64,000 nt of DNA from Phytopythium helicoides (taxonomy: Eukaryota; Oomycota; Peronosporomycetes; Pythiales; Pythiaceae): the NCBI GenBank assembly GCA_024867545.1, contig JANFNE010000071.1:180674-244673 (forward strand). Reading direction: 5' to 3'. Below the pieces are notes generated by a model, which was not told where the DNA came from, searched no databases, and saw only the letters and a program-made list of their open reading frames with translations. Below are positions 46,291 through 56,280 of the stretch, piece after piece. A program made the translations under genes and the position numbers. Position 1 is the first letter of the stretch; each line of letters starts with the position of its first letter.

Positions 46291-47256
46291 GACGGGTCGA
46301 TAGGCGAGCTGGGGGAGTAGTCTCACCCCTGGGGGAGTAGTCTCACCCCTCTCGCAGCGAGCTTCGGTCTTGATCTCCCTGAGGAGGCTCTTGGCTTGGG
46401 CTCGCTTGGTCAGTACCGGAGCGTTGTGATCCCCGTAGGCTCCGTCCGGGGGACCAGGAGCTCTAAACGCACGCGTAAGAGTCGGCGGTCGGCACAGGCG
46501 ACGGCGCTTCCTCCCTCTTCTCCTGAACAAACAAACGATATGAGTACACACAGGGGTGGTTCCACTAGCTGTTTCCGGCTAGGGAACCACAAAGGCAGAT
46601 GGGTATGACGCTGCTGAGGCTCTGCCGGACCTCGCAGCCAAAACGCGGATCTATCTAGCCAGAGGGGCTCCGCTGAACCCCCCTGATCCTCCTCTTAATA
46701 TGAAGTCAGCAGCAATGCCAGACGTGTCGCTACACCCAAGCGACCGTCCAGCACCACGCCGAGAATATGAAACCAAGCAGCAAATGCACGTGCTTACACG
46801 CAGCACTTACCGTTCGGGTGTTGGACTTGACTTGACGCGCGGATGACCTCCTCAAGCCCCAAGAAGGATTTCCTCCCTGGGGAGCTTGTTCTCCAGCGTG
46901 CGCGATTGAGGGAGAAAGCGGAAGTCTGTATTGACAGTCTTACTGTCTCTGCTACCTCTACTTTTTTATACTTGCAGCTCTGATGATAGAGACCTGATAC
47001 TGAACCCATGGGAAGCCAGTCTGGAGGCCAGCCCGTCTTTGGTGAGCGGTGTGGCCCACACCAACTCTTTCCTGTAGCCTTTTTGAGGGTACAGGAGTAC
47101 CTCTCTAGGGGTACTTCCCCAAGAGAGGTCTAAGGAGCTATATTTTATCCTAGAGAAAACCTCCGATACTGAAGTCGAGAGTGCGCGCGTCACAGACGCT
47201 TTGAGTTGCCTCTGCAGGAAGGCCTTTCCCAGCTCCAGCTGCAGCGCTTCATCACA
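46268..47256 (-). repeat. 5' LTR of the gypsy element
   Basis: 989 bp, colinear with 32914-33902 with no gap (constant offset 13,354). It is the promoter-bearing LTR for gag-pol, transcribed leftward, and carries the gag start codon near its inner end. Confidence 0.93.
46961..46970 (-). promoter_or_regulatory. TATA-like box of the 5' LTR
   Basis: Minus strand reads TATAAAAAAG about 290 bases from the outer LTR end, a usual U3 position, leaving roughly 680 bases of R-U5 leader before the gag start. Confidence 0.5.
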
Positions 47257-48309
47257 GAAGGATAATGTCAAATATGTGGTACCGGGTGTGGAACATGCAT
47301 CGACGTTGTCTTGCCGTCAGTTCTCGTAGTGCCTGACTTACTCTTGGCTCGGACAAGAGTGGTCGGCTCAACCATTCAACACCCCTCCGCGATACAGTAC
47401 AGTATACTTAGTTTTATAAGCCACTGGCTAGTCTTTTCGTATTAACAGTACATTACCCAATTTATTTATTTTTTTGGCTTAACGGGTCTTTATAGCCAAT
47501 CAAATCCCGTAACAATCGTAATAATCGTGGTACGTGGTTGCGAAGGCCATTGCACGATGTGACAGGGAGAATATCACCGAGATAGTGCTGAGGTTTGGCC
47601 CATTTTGCGAGTTGATGGGCGATTGGGCACCGGATATGACTAGTGTGACCGTAGAACTGCTCGTAGTGCTGCTACCAAGTTGAGCAGCTCATCGGTACTC
47701 GACGACATCGTTCCTCACTTGCTGGCCAAAAACCTTCGAGACTACAGCCTCAACGTACTCCAGCTCGCCATCCTTGATATTTAATTCTGGTACAGCCATC
47801 GTGCGGTTGCTTCGGCGGAGGACTTGCAGCCGGTATCGCTGGTTAAGCGCGCCGGAATGGGTCAAGTTCGTGGATGACTGGATCGCGGCGAAGGAACGGC
47901 TGATTCCAGAAGGTAAGTCCGTGCCGAAGTTCCGCGCATTCATCTCGTCGCACTGCGTCTTATTGACTCTAGGAGGGAGGAATGACTTACCTACGTCCGT
48001 CTACACAGCATTTCGTGCTGCTGGTGTCTCATTTGTTGCTGATTTCGCGACAAAATCTAACAAACAAGGTCAATTTCTACACATTGAACAATGGTGAATT
48101 GGTTGGTGATACTGTTATACCCTGCCATATCCACAAGAAGTGTTCGCTTCCTCCCAAGTTGTCAGCTTAGACCCGTTGTTCTTCACTATGATCTACACTA
48201 ATCATATAGCATGTATTGACATGAAATCAAGGTCGTTGTGTTGCGTGTTATTTCTGTTAAGTGTGTGTTAAATATAAGCGCTCTCGTGGGCTTTTCCTCT
48301 ACTCCCAAG
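47257..48309. other. AT-rich flank right of the element
   Basis: About 1 kb. The first four bases (GAAG) are the right target duplication. Short frames occur on both strands (for example 47689-47943 minus, 84 codons with an ATG), but no family or conserved motif was recognised. Confidence 0.45.
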
Positions 48310-48723
48310 ATGGCGTCGTCGAAGACGCACGCGCTCCAGGTACACCAATGCGTGTATCCTGTGACTGACGGAGCTACCGGCAAGGACAGGCTTTGCCTCA
48401 AGAAGCTCTCCTACGGTGGCTTCAGTGCGCATATCATCGGGCATCTCGCGAACACAGGTAAGAAATGGGATAAATCCATGTATATTTCTTATGGCAGGGT
48501 CGTGAGCGAGCAGGCGGAGTGGTGCAGCAGCTTCCAGGAGCGCCTCCTGGTGGCACTCGCCGAGAGGCTCGGCATTGATGTCGAGGCCAGACACCTCCGT
48601 CTGCGTCGCTCTCACCACCTGAGACGCCCGCGCCCGCGCCTGCGACGCCCACGACGCCCGCCCTCGCCCGCACACGCTCCAGATACCTCTGCGCCCGCGG
48701 ATAATACGCCGGCAAAGCCCTAA
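48310..48723 (+). CDS. Hypothetical protein with basic Pro/Arg-rich tail
   Basis: 137 codons from ATG 48310. The first 65 residues have spaced Cys/His (CVYPVTDG, LCLKKLSYGGFSAHIIGHL) that could be a degenerate BED-type zinc finger, and a Trp/Leu-rich helix follows (SFQERLLVALAERLG). The last 45 residues are Arg/Pro-rich low complexity. A possible 40-nt intron inside (GTAAGA...GGCAG) would introduce a stop, so I keep the unspliced frame. It may be a fragment of a transposon protein; no confident homologue. Confidence 0.3.
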   Translation: MASSKTHALQVHQCVYPVTDGATGKDRLCLKKLSYGGFSAHIIGHLANTGKKWDKSMYISYGRVVSEQAEWCSSFQERLLVALAERLGIDVEARHLRLRRSHHLRRPRPRLRRPRRPPSPAHAPDTSAPADNTPAKP

Positions 48724-49407
48724 ACCCTGCCCACCTCATTTGGTGTACCTGAAGCGTGGCTAGAAAGGTAAATATCGAATTTGAAAATGCACATAAAATA
48801 TGCAATTTCATGTTACGGGCTGCCCCGTTGATGGTGAAACTCGAAGCGACAACGAGAGACGAGCTTGATCAAGTATCACTTGTATTCAGTATCCTTAGTC
48901 TAAAAGAAGCACTATGTTATCCTTATATGCTTATGCTCTAGACGTGCTCAGTCTGAAGCAAAAGATGAAGCGAGGACAATCCTCACACCTCACCTTCTGA
49001 CCATCATTGCACTGATGGGCTTGGCTGATTTGCATCGCTCTCTGATGCGAAACACCCGCCATACAGTACTCTCTCTACTGCATTCCCAATATTTTAACTC
49101 AGTGTAAATAAAACATTTAGGTTTCATTATCCAGCTATTTCGCTGGCTCTAACAATGATGATACGTACGGCTTCACGGAAGCAAACGAAAATTTGGATCC
49201 GGAATAAAGAAGAAAACTTGTTGAGCTCAAAATGCTAGGAGTATATGACCGCTGAACAAGGCCAACCGGGCTAGGATCTCCTCGGTCTGATCATTGATCC
49301 AACACTCGACAGCACAACCAACGTCTTCTGATAACCGATTTGATAGGATTGTAGCAGCAGGAATGTAATCAAACTAGAATATATTCCTAAGCGCTCGACA
49401 CTGATGC
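48724..49407. other. AT-rich, no gene seen
   Basis: About 680 bases of low coding potential between the hypothetical ORF and the tandem repeat. Confidence 0.5.
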
Positions 49408-49620
49408 AAAGTAACTCGACGTCGAGTCATAATAACTCGATGTTGATTCACATTAATTCGACATTGACTCACATTAGCTCGACGTTGATTCGCTATTACT
49501 CGGATTTAGAATTACTCGACGCTGGTTCTAAATTACGCGATGTTAAGTCAAAATTACCCGACAAAATTTCAGAATTAGTTATTCGATATTACTCGACAGT
49601 GATTCATAATAGCACGCCAA
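49408..49620. repeat. Degenerate tandem repeat, about 22-26 nt unit
   Basis: Nine or so variants of a unit like TTACTCGACGTTGATTCACA follow one another (ACTCGATGTTGATTCAC, TTCGACATTGACTCAC, GCTCGACGTTGATTCGC, ACTCGACGCTGGTTCTA). Units drift in length and sequence, pointing to an old minisatellite. Confidence 0.65.
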
Positions 49621-49907
49621 TTACGCTGTCTACTCCCATTTACCCACCATTCATAGCTGCGGAAGACACATATTTTATTCACAGATCTATTAAGCTCAGT
49701 CCACCTCTCACTTTTGAAAAGAACCCTGACCTCCCCCTCTCAGCGTCAGACCGAAGCAGCGAGAAACCATATAGAAATACGGAGCTTCAAGGCTCTAGTC
49801 CAACCCAAGATGCGGCAGTGTACCTAGTGGCATTGCTCAGCTGTCCAGCAGCGACATAGCCTTGCTCCAGAAAGGTCGCTTGAAGGTTTTCACGATCAAA
49901 GAGAAGT

Positions 49908-50290
49908 TTGCCAAGTTGGCAGGCCGAAGAGTTGAATATTCCAAGAGGGGCCCTACCAGGATGGCGCAAGCACTACTCGGATAATCGTCTCAGCGCAATC
50001 AACGAGCTGCCTGCGATCCTCGGACGAAAGCGAGCCAAGGGAGCAGGCCGCAAGCACAAGATGGATGACTATGAGTGGGAGGCAATCAAGTTTGCCGATC
50101 AGTGCGCTATTGATGGCGATACGGTGATGCCCGCTTCGCTCTTAGAGCACTGCAAGCAGTACAACGACTTCGCAATTCTCAACCCGCATACGCAGCGTAC
50201 ACGGGTTCGATGCCCGATGAAGATAAGGTCGCTACCTCAACCTCCGAGTCCAATCGCGTCGACCAAGATGCCACGATACAATGGTAAAAA
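49908..50290 (+). pseudogene. Pogo/CENP-B-type transposase N-terminal fragment (tentative)
   Basis: An open frame without a proper ATG. A segment reading IPRGALPGWRKHYSDNRL, then ILGRKRAKGAGRKHKMDDYEWEA, has the helix-turn-helix 'W...R.....R...GAGRK' pattern that begins pogo/Tc5-like DDE transposases, where a first HTH is followed by a GxGRK linker and an acidic helix. No DDE catalytic domain follows; the frame decays after about 50290. The neighbouring frame upstream also looks coding-like, suggesting a shift near 49900. Tentative assignment. Confidence 0.35.
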
Positions 50291-50479
50291 TATACGTGGG
50301 TCGATGTGGGTACAGATAAGTCTATTTTTTTTTAGTTGTTTTGATTTTTTGGTTGTATCTGGCGTAAATTATACGATAAGATGTTTCAATTGGATGATTT
50401 TGATGGATATTGTCCAGATTGTTTTGTCGCTCGGCAATTGATCTCTTCGTCGTGGGTTCAAGCCCGCGGTCGAGTTATT

Positions 50480-51370
50480 TCTTGTCGTGGAATCTGCTCA
50501 TTCTTTGGTTTTCCTCAAGAATAACAAGCCGCCGTGGACCTCAAGACCTTCTTCTCTCGCTCGCGCACTGTGCGCATCGCCGATCTCCAACGGCCCATGT
50601 CGTCCACCAAGCCGTCGTTGTGTCGTTGTGTGAATTGCTTTCCGACGGAGTGCCCCCTGTCTCTGTTTCCCGCGTCGATTCCGAACCGGAAACGGGATTT
50701 TTTTTTTGCGCGCCGTGAAGCATCTTTCGACGTTGATTTTGAACCGGAAACAGGATTTTCTGCCGTCTGCCATCGTTCGTCAAGCATCAGCATTGTTCCT
50801 GCTTTTCCTGATCCTGAAGGTGAAGACCCTGAAGATTCGTCTCAAACCGAAATGGTTTTGATTCGCGTTGCAAGCCAAGCTGACGCGGAATCGACAACCC
50901 AAGAATTGATGCCACCATTATTTTTCAGCATCAATTCGGAGAAAAATGTGGCGATTTTTTTCGGTTGAGCCTTCTTCTCCGATTGTTGAGTTGCTGCCTG
51001 CTTTTCATGAACAAGAATTTGAAGACACGCCGTCAGCTTTTGCTTTTGAAGAATCTGAAGACACTCTTTTTTTGGTTGAATCAGCATTCTTCTCCAATCG
51101 CCGAGTCCCTGCCTGCTTTTCCTGATCAAGAGTCTGAAGAATCATCGCATCATGGAGTGGCCACTCGACACTTCAACTCAAGTTGAACCGATGGTTTTGG
51201 CTGATGCTTCGATCCAAGTTGAGTCAGTCATGTTTGATGCCTCGATTCAAGCCGTGCCTGATGTGTCTGATGCTTCAATTCACGCCCAACCAACTCTTCA
51301 AGATGCTACTACACAAGCTGGGACAATCTCTGCAAATGCTTCTTTCGTTGATGCTGGTGTGGAGAAGTGG
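50480..51370 (+). pseudogene. Decayed repeat-rich ORF
   Basis: Related segments recur in different frames: GATTYYGAACCGGAAAC at 50671 and 50739, and three acidic units each starting with a variant of LPAFPDQE followed by Glu/Asp/Ser-rich residues (around 50795, 51000 and 51105). From ATG 51152 a frame of 142 codons carries repeats of the type DASIQVE, DASIQAV, DASIHAQ, DATTQAG. This looks like one repeat-containing protein broken by shifts, possibly the N-terminal part of the helicase-like gene to its right. No family recognised. Confidence 0.35.
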
Positions 51371-52060
51371 CTGGCCAAAATCGGCGCACGGCCTTCTCTC
51401 ACGCGCCCGACACCGACTATCGGAGGGGTTACTCCGCTTGGCGGACGGCGTCACGTTGTGTACCCGTCGGTGGGCGATTCGCGATCCTCGCGGATACGGA
51501 GGGAGAAGCGTGTGTGGTCGAGATGTGTTCGAGCGAGGCGGGGGTCGCAGCAGCGGAAACTCCTCGCGCTGCGACTGTGAGGTTGGTTGCTGCGTTGCAG
51601 CGGGCTTCGGCGTCCGCGATGTCGAAGCGCTCCAAAGGAGTTGCGGCAGGTGTTGTTCCTTGCCGCCCAAAAGATAGATCGCTAGGGATCCCAATGTCCT
51701 TTACCGTTGTCTTGCACCCTCTTGTTGGGTGTGGGCTGAGTTGAGACGTGATTTGTAGGCCAAGAAGACGGCTTGAGCTCTCCAAAGTAGATTCACGACT
51801 GATTTACCCTACTGGCTGCACGTCCTGCAACCACTGCTACGCTGGCTCTATCCTCTGTGACCTCCTAGATATGGAACACGCTAACTAGGCATGAGTGCCT
51901 AATCTGACCCTAGTCAAAATCGCCTAATCCAATCAGACTCAGAGATGCGCTGTCCTATCGCCGTCCAGTCGTACTTAACTGGATCGTCCGGGTAGCCTTG
52001 GGGTGTCTTCACACCTCAGAGCATTCCCGTCGCGATCCCCTCGCCGCTCTCGGCGATCCT
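51371..52060. other. No clear gene
   Basis: Overlapping short frames in a GC-richer patch (51380-51700), then AT-rich sequence. Nothing assignable. Confidence 0.4.
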
Positions 52061-54175
52061 CGTGGGGCCGCTCCGCCACACTGGAACTCAAGCAAACATT
52101 CGGATTTCTGTGCCATGGCGTCCGGTTACTCCGCCAAGCATTCTACAACGTCGAGCATTTACAGAAGACTTTGGAATGCAGACCGATTCGGGAAAAAGTG
52201 TATCGACGCAAACAGATTCGGTCATCGACACCTTCGCGGGATTTGAACCCGCGCGACCTCAAAACAATCTTGATGTGGACTACATCCAGCTCACTTCCAA
52301 GAACCCGAGGCTTCTTTCGTGGATCAATCGGACGGAATTTACGGTTGGATCGTTTGCCCGGAAGCACGAAGATATGCTGCTACTGGCATACAACCCTGGC
52401 TGGGAGTATGTTGGAAAATATTACGGGGCCCTCATTGTCGAGAATCTCAGCAAGCACTTCGGTTACAAGCTCGAGGCAAACGCTCACCAACATCAGCTTC
52501 TCAACACGATTCGAAAACTTTGCTCAAGATTTGGTCGACATTCTATTGAAGATCGAAGTCGAACAAGTTGTTTTTATCGACTACGGAATGAAGTCGAAGC
52601 TCTCTTCTTTTCGCTGGATTAGCGCCTTATCAAGCTATTTAAATTGCAAAGTGGTTCTCGACATCAGGGACGAGTTCAATGCTAGTCCCAGATCGATGGC
52701 TCTTGTTCAATCAGGGTCTTTGATGCTCCCTCAAGACATTCCAGGGTTTTTAAATTGAGAATATCTCACCGTTCGTTGGTGCGAAAGTAAAACTGCTATG
52801 CTTTGGGACGGTTAGGTTGATCTACGAATAAGCCCCCAATATCCGAATCGTCCAAGCCAAGATTTATTCCAAGATCCATCGCATCCACATGGCGACAGTC
52901 AAGACAGATATCAGCTTCCGAATTTAATCAAGCAGCTTCGCCGAAGCAATGTAAATCTTTTGAAGATTCGAGAGGCGTACAATAATCCGGTAAACTCGAG
53001 TGCAGTGGGGTCTTATCGCGTGGAATTTCGCCTCAAGATTGGGCAATTTTCTCACATTCCAAGCCTCTTTGATCACGATTACAGCTTCATCAAATCGAAG
53101 GCCCTGATCTGAATGTGAATTTGAGGACATGAGTGAGCTGTGTCACGTCCATACACTATTTCGTGGATCACTCACCATACACTTTGATATCTCTTCTTCC
53201 TCATTAGAGGTTAGCAATGATGAACTTATATCTGTACTATACAATGCTGTTAATCATGTAATCAATTTGAAAACCAACATTCGTGATGAGAGATTCGTCC
53301 GGTTGTCTCCTTGGCTTCTTAGGTCGAGATGGGGCCGAACGGCTGAAGTCATACTTCCCACACCAGAAGATGTTGAAAAGGTTCTCCCAACAACGTCTAA
53401 GGACATTGGAGTGTACGACTTGCAGCACTATGATAATATGTCTCCAATTGTCAAAGCGTACATGGTACAATTTCATAAAAAATAAGCGAAGTGAATTATA
53501 TGCTCCGCAGGATTGTAGTCAATTTTGGAACCGAACTTGAAGTCGTAGGAATGAACCATTTACAAGAGCAATCAACTCGAGATCGTTATTGCGATGTGAT
53601 GCCGCGTACAATTCTACTACTCATTAGAGGTCACGGTGTCAATGCTGACCAATTCCTCTACATACTTTGGATATCTGATCAAGACACTGCGCTCAAGACA
53701 AGCCCCTGAAATTAACTGATTGCATGCTACGACACAAACTGCACAGTAAGGTCCCATTGGAATCCATTAATGCATTTCATAACGTTGTTCTAGCTCTAGC
53801 AATCCCTCCCTTGACTATCGAAGTATATAATTCAGCGTGGTGTGTCCAAATGCACCTATTATTTTTACTTTCACTTAATATCAGCGGCAAAGAGTACACA
53901 TTTAAGGACGCCCGACATGTTACACTGCCGATAGCCACTAACCGGTACTGGATCCGCGCAATCATTACTTATGGAGGTGGCAAAGCAGAGCTGGAACCTA
54001 GATGCTTCTCAACTGACGTATGAAAAGCTTGAGTGTCTTAAATTTTTCTCGCGCGAAAATGGTAACAACACACCACTTCTTCAACTACGGCAGGCAATGA
54101 GACTTACTTCGTCCGTTGCAGCTGATGAGCCTGTAAAGCCTCATTTGATTGTTGTCGGAAATAGGTTGTAGACGC
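52060..54175 (+). pseudogene. Decayed coding region upstream of the helicase remnant
   Basis: Successive plus-strand segments look coding but sit in different frames: about 52280-52510 (FARKHEDMLLLAYNPGWEY), 52510-52758 (FAQDLVDILLKIEVEQVVF), 53129-53485, 53491-53709 (MPRTILLLIRGHGVNADQF), 53724-54023 and 53971-54170. All are on the strand of the helicase motifs to the right, with stops or shifts between them. They may be exons or, more likely, shifted parts of one large protein whose C-terminus was the helicase. No domain was recognised here, so the link is by position and strand only. Confidence 0.4.
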
Positions 54176-54279
54176 AGCCCCATTACAACCAATCATCAAC
54201 CAGCATTCCCATTGAGTGGCCAAGGCGCCTCGCGCCATGGCTAAAAAAAAAAACAAAAAAAGTTGACTTTGCTTCCTCA

Positions 54280-55135
54280 AGATCAAGGTGTGTGTCGGTA
54301 ATGGGTGGCCCGTTACAGTTTTAGAATGTACGACCGATTTTATCGCTGTGTTTCCGACGGGGCATGGAATACCACTTGTCTTCCTGGCAGCTGCTGTTGA
54401 CAATGTAATGAAAACAATCGTTGTGGTAGCACCTTTGAAAGTGTTTATCGAAGGGCATATCGCGACTTGCCAGCCCTAGAATGTGAGAGGTGGACAAAAG
54501 ACTTCGAAAAATACAGCGCGTAATCCTTCATCTATCCTATTTGTTTCAGCAGAACATACAACTGTTTGGAACTTATCTCAGAACACTTTCGATAAGAGAT
54601 TTGCTACATTCTGTCTTCATTGATGAAATCCATCTCCTACTATCTGAATTTCGGCCACGATTGCAAGACCTTACACACTTAGCTACAGCTAACCACCCAC
54701 TGATTGGAATGGCTGCATCAATTCGTCCAGATGGTGTAAGTCAGCTCAGCAAGCCCTGCGAACAAAGTTCGAGCTTGTGCGCTAGCCAACTGTGCGACCA
54801 AATACACTATATCAAATAGTAATTGATTCGGACATCATCCAAACTCTCATAGACACGATAAAATCTTGTCTAATGATCGAGGTTCCCGAGCTATAATATA
54901 TGCAATGGCAAAGGCAGATGTGAACGCTATACAAGTGCTTTTGTCAAAATCTGGTAGCCTAACTGCAATTCTTCACTCTGACTTGTCCGACCAAGAAAAA
55001 AATACGACAACTCAACGATTAGGTGAGAGAGCCAAAGCGAGTTATGGTAGCAATGTGTCTACTCGGATGCGGTTTCGATTTAAAACATTTGCTGCTGCTG
55101 AGAGTTTATCAGAGGACGTATCTTGCGGTAAGATA
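54280..55135 (+). pseudogene. RecQ-like helicase remnant, telomere-linked-helicase candidate
   Basis: Superfamily-2 motifs appear in the right order on the plus strand but in several frames: a degenerate Walker A (VFPTGHGIP, about 54351-54375, where GxGKS is expected); motif Ia (VVVAPLKV, about 54420); SSILFVSAEHTT (about 54526-54560); DEAH-box variant FIDEIHLLLSEFRPRL (about 54613-54660), whose FRP is RecQ-like; motif III as GMAASIRP (about 54702-54729); motif IV AIIYAMAKAD (about 54885); HSDLSDQEK (about 54970); motif V LGCGFDLKHL (55062-55100). The lost Lys of Walker A, the frame changes and a run of 12 G at 55140-55151 say it is dead. It lies about 8.6 kb from the telomere array. Confidence 0.72.
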
Positions 55136-55197
55136 CGAAGGGGGGGGGGGGTACGCAAATAAATAGTGTTTGCGAACTGTGCCTGAATTTTCTACTC

Positions 55198-55455
55198 ATG
55201 AAAACCGCGTGCAAGGAGTTCGCCGATCAGCTGGGAATGGATTGGGAGCTGGTGCAATGGGCAACTTATAAAAGTCTTCAAGAAGGAGGAGAGCAGCGTC
55301 AGTATCACAACATCCCCGGCTTTGAGATTAGGCGAACGCGTCAAGTCAACAGCATCCAGGGAGGAATAATTGTCAGTTTAATGGAAGGCGCAAAGCTGAT
55401 TGTCTACGACGCGTGCTTTGCCGAAGCGGACCCAATCAAGAGTAAGGTGGTCTAG
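55198..55455 (+). CDS. Small hypothetical protein, C-terminus at a telomere-like junction
   Basis: 85 codons from ATG 55198 in the region just after the helicase remnant, same strand. Mixed alpha/beta-looking composition (WELVQWATYKSLQEGG, RTRQVNSIQGGIIVSLMEG, LIVYDACFAEADPIKS), no low complexity, GC-content nearer to that of real genes than its flanks. Its TAG stop lies inside CTAGGGTTTA, which starts the subtelomeric block, so the native C-terminus may have been cut off by telomere-type sequence addition. No family recognised; it could be the tail of the helicase gene. Confidence 0.4.
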   Translation: MKTACKEFADQLGMDWELVQWATYKSLQEGGEQRQYHNIPGFEIRRTRQVNSIQGGIIVSLMEGAKLIVYDACFAEADPIKSKVV

Positions 55456-55560
55456 GGTTTAAGGGAGGACAATGGCCCATTTCATACAAACTTCAAGATA
55501 AAAAGGTGTATAAAAAGCGTCGCAGACACGGCGAGTATAAGGGAATGAAATGAGAGGCAT
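55456..55560. repeat. Subtelomeric block with telomere-like seed
   Basis: AGGGTTTAAGG leads into GGACAATGGCCCATTTCATA...CAAGATAAAAAGG, the same block found inside the terminal telomeric repeats at 63690-63733. It is followed by TATAAAAAGCG...GACACGGC, which recurs at about 57629-57675. Confidence 0.7.
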
Positions 55561-55823
55561 GTAATACGACCAGACCGGAAGCGCATGAGAAGCTTTTAGA
55601 GACCTTCTCGTGCGCTCTGGTGCAATGCCGTCCCGCATGTTTCATAGATTTCTTTGCGCTGTGTAGATCTCCCCCATAGTACCTCTAAGTATCTGTGGTC
55701 ATTCGTTCCAATACCGGACCAGAATGGAGCCAATGGGAAACGTGTATTGGAGTGGTTATGGGAGCTTTGGCGCGTCCTGAGTGAAAGAAAAGAAAGAGCT
55801 CACGGGAGAGCAGCATAGCAGCC
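55561..55823. other. No gene seen
   Basis: Unassigned sequence between the subtelomeric block and a short minus-strand ORF. Confidence 0.4.
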
Positions 55824-56036
55824 CTAAGCGTCGGTGGGAGCGGCCGGCGGAATGTCGTTTGTGGGCGATGCTGGGGGCTCTGGAGTGCCGATTTCAAGAG
55901 CGGCAACGTTATCGGCAACACCGCCGATCTGCTCGTCAAGATGGTGGGCAATGAGGCCCTCAAGCGCCTCGTTTGTCATGTCATACTCGCGAAGTAGGTT
56001 GATAACTCGCATCTCATCACGGGTTAGATACGCCAT
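55824..56036 (-). CDS. Short hypothetical ORF, probably a gene fragment
   Basis: 70 codons from ATG 56036. Helical, acidic first half (MAYLTRDEMRVINLLREYD, EALEGLIAHHLDEQIGG), Pro/Ala-rich second half. Could be the end of a gene carried to the subtelomere. No homologue recognised. Confidence 0.25.
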   Translation of the reverse strand: MAYLTRDEMRVINLLREYDMTNEALEGLIAHHLDEQIGGVADNVAALEIGTPEPPASPTNDIPPAAPTDA

Positions 56037-56075
56037 CCGGTGATCGGATCTTGGTTGTTCCGGTGCTTGTGGCAA

Positions 56076-56280
56076 TAGGGTTTAGGGTCCCTAAACAGTA
56101 TATGACATTGGGCAATTATACTTGAAATTTGTATCCAAACCCTAATTACATTGGGCAACCCTCCTCGGACCCAATGTCATATAGATTTTAATACAAATTT
56201 CAAGTATAATTGCCCAATGTCATGCAGTCGCGCAGTGTCGTATAGATTTGAATACAAATTTCAAGTATAATTGCCCATGG
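56076..56280. repeat. Interstitial telomeric seed and inverted repeats
   Basis: TAGGGTTTAGGG followed at once by CCCTAAA (56077-56095), then GACATTGGGCAATTATACTT with its inverted copy ending near 56222 and a second partial copy near 56240-56275. The arms share ATACAAATTTCAAGTATAA with the palindromes of the 1.6-kb units. Confidence 0.65.

Larger units (their letters stand above)
32914..47256 (-). mobile_element. Complete Ty3/gypsy LTR retrotransposon, Chronos-like, 14.3 kb
   Basis: Two 989-bp LTRs starting TGTGATG and ending CATCACA, exactly 13,354 bp apart along their whole length, flanked by GAAG duplications. Internal order on the minus strand: gag (CCHC knuckles), pol (protease, RT, RNase H, second RNase H, integrase, chromodomain), then an opposite-strand 875-codon ORF before the 3' LTR (the left one). 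All three ORFs are uninterrupted. The LTRs showed no difference in the parts I compared, so insertion is recent and the element may be active. Plant-type RNase H plus chromodomain matches what I recall of the oomycete group called Chronos; an RT tree would be needed to confirm it. Confidence 0.93.

Noticed and set aside
48461..48500. 40-nt intron in the 48310 ORF
   Set aside because: GTAAGA...GGCAG looks good, but removing it brings an immediate stop, while the unspliced frame stays open.
52200..52300. Functional tRNA gene on the minus strand
   Set aside because: T-arm is perfect, but no matching acceptor stem or anticodon loop with T33 could be folded.
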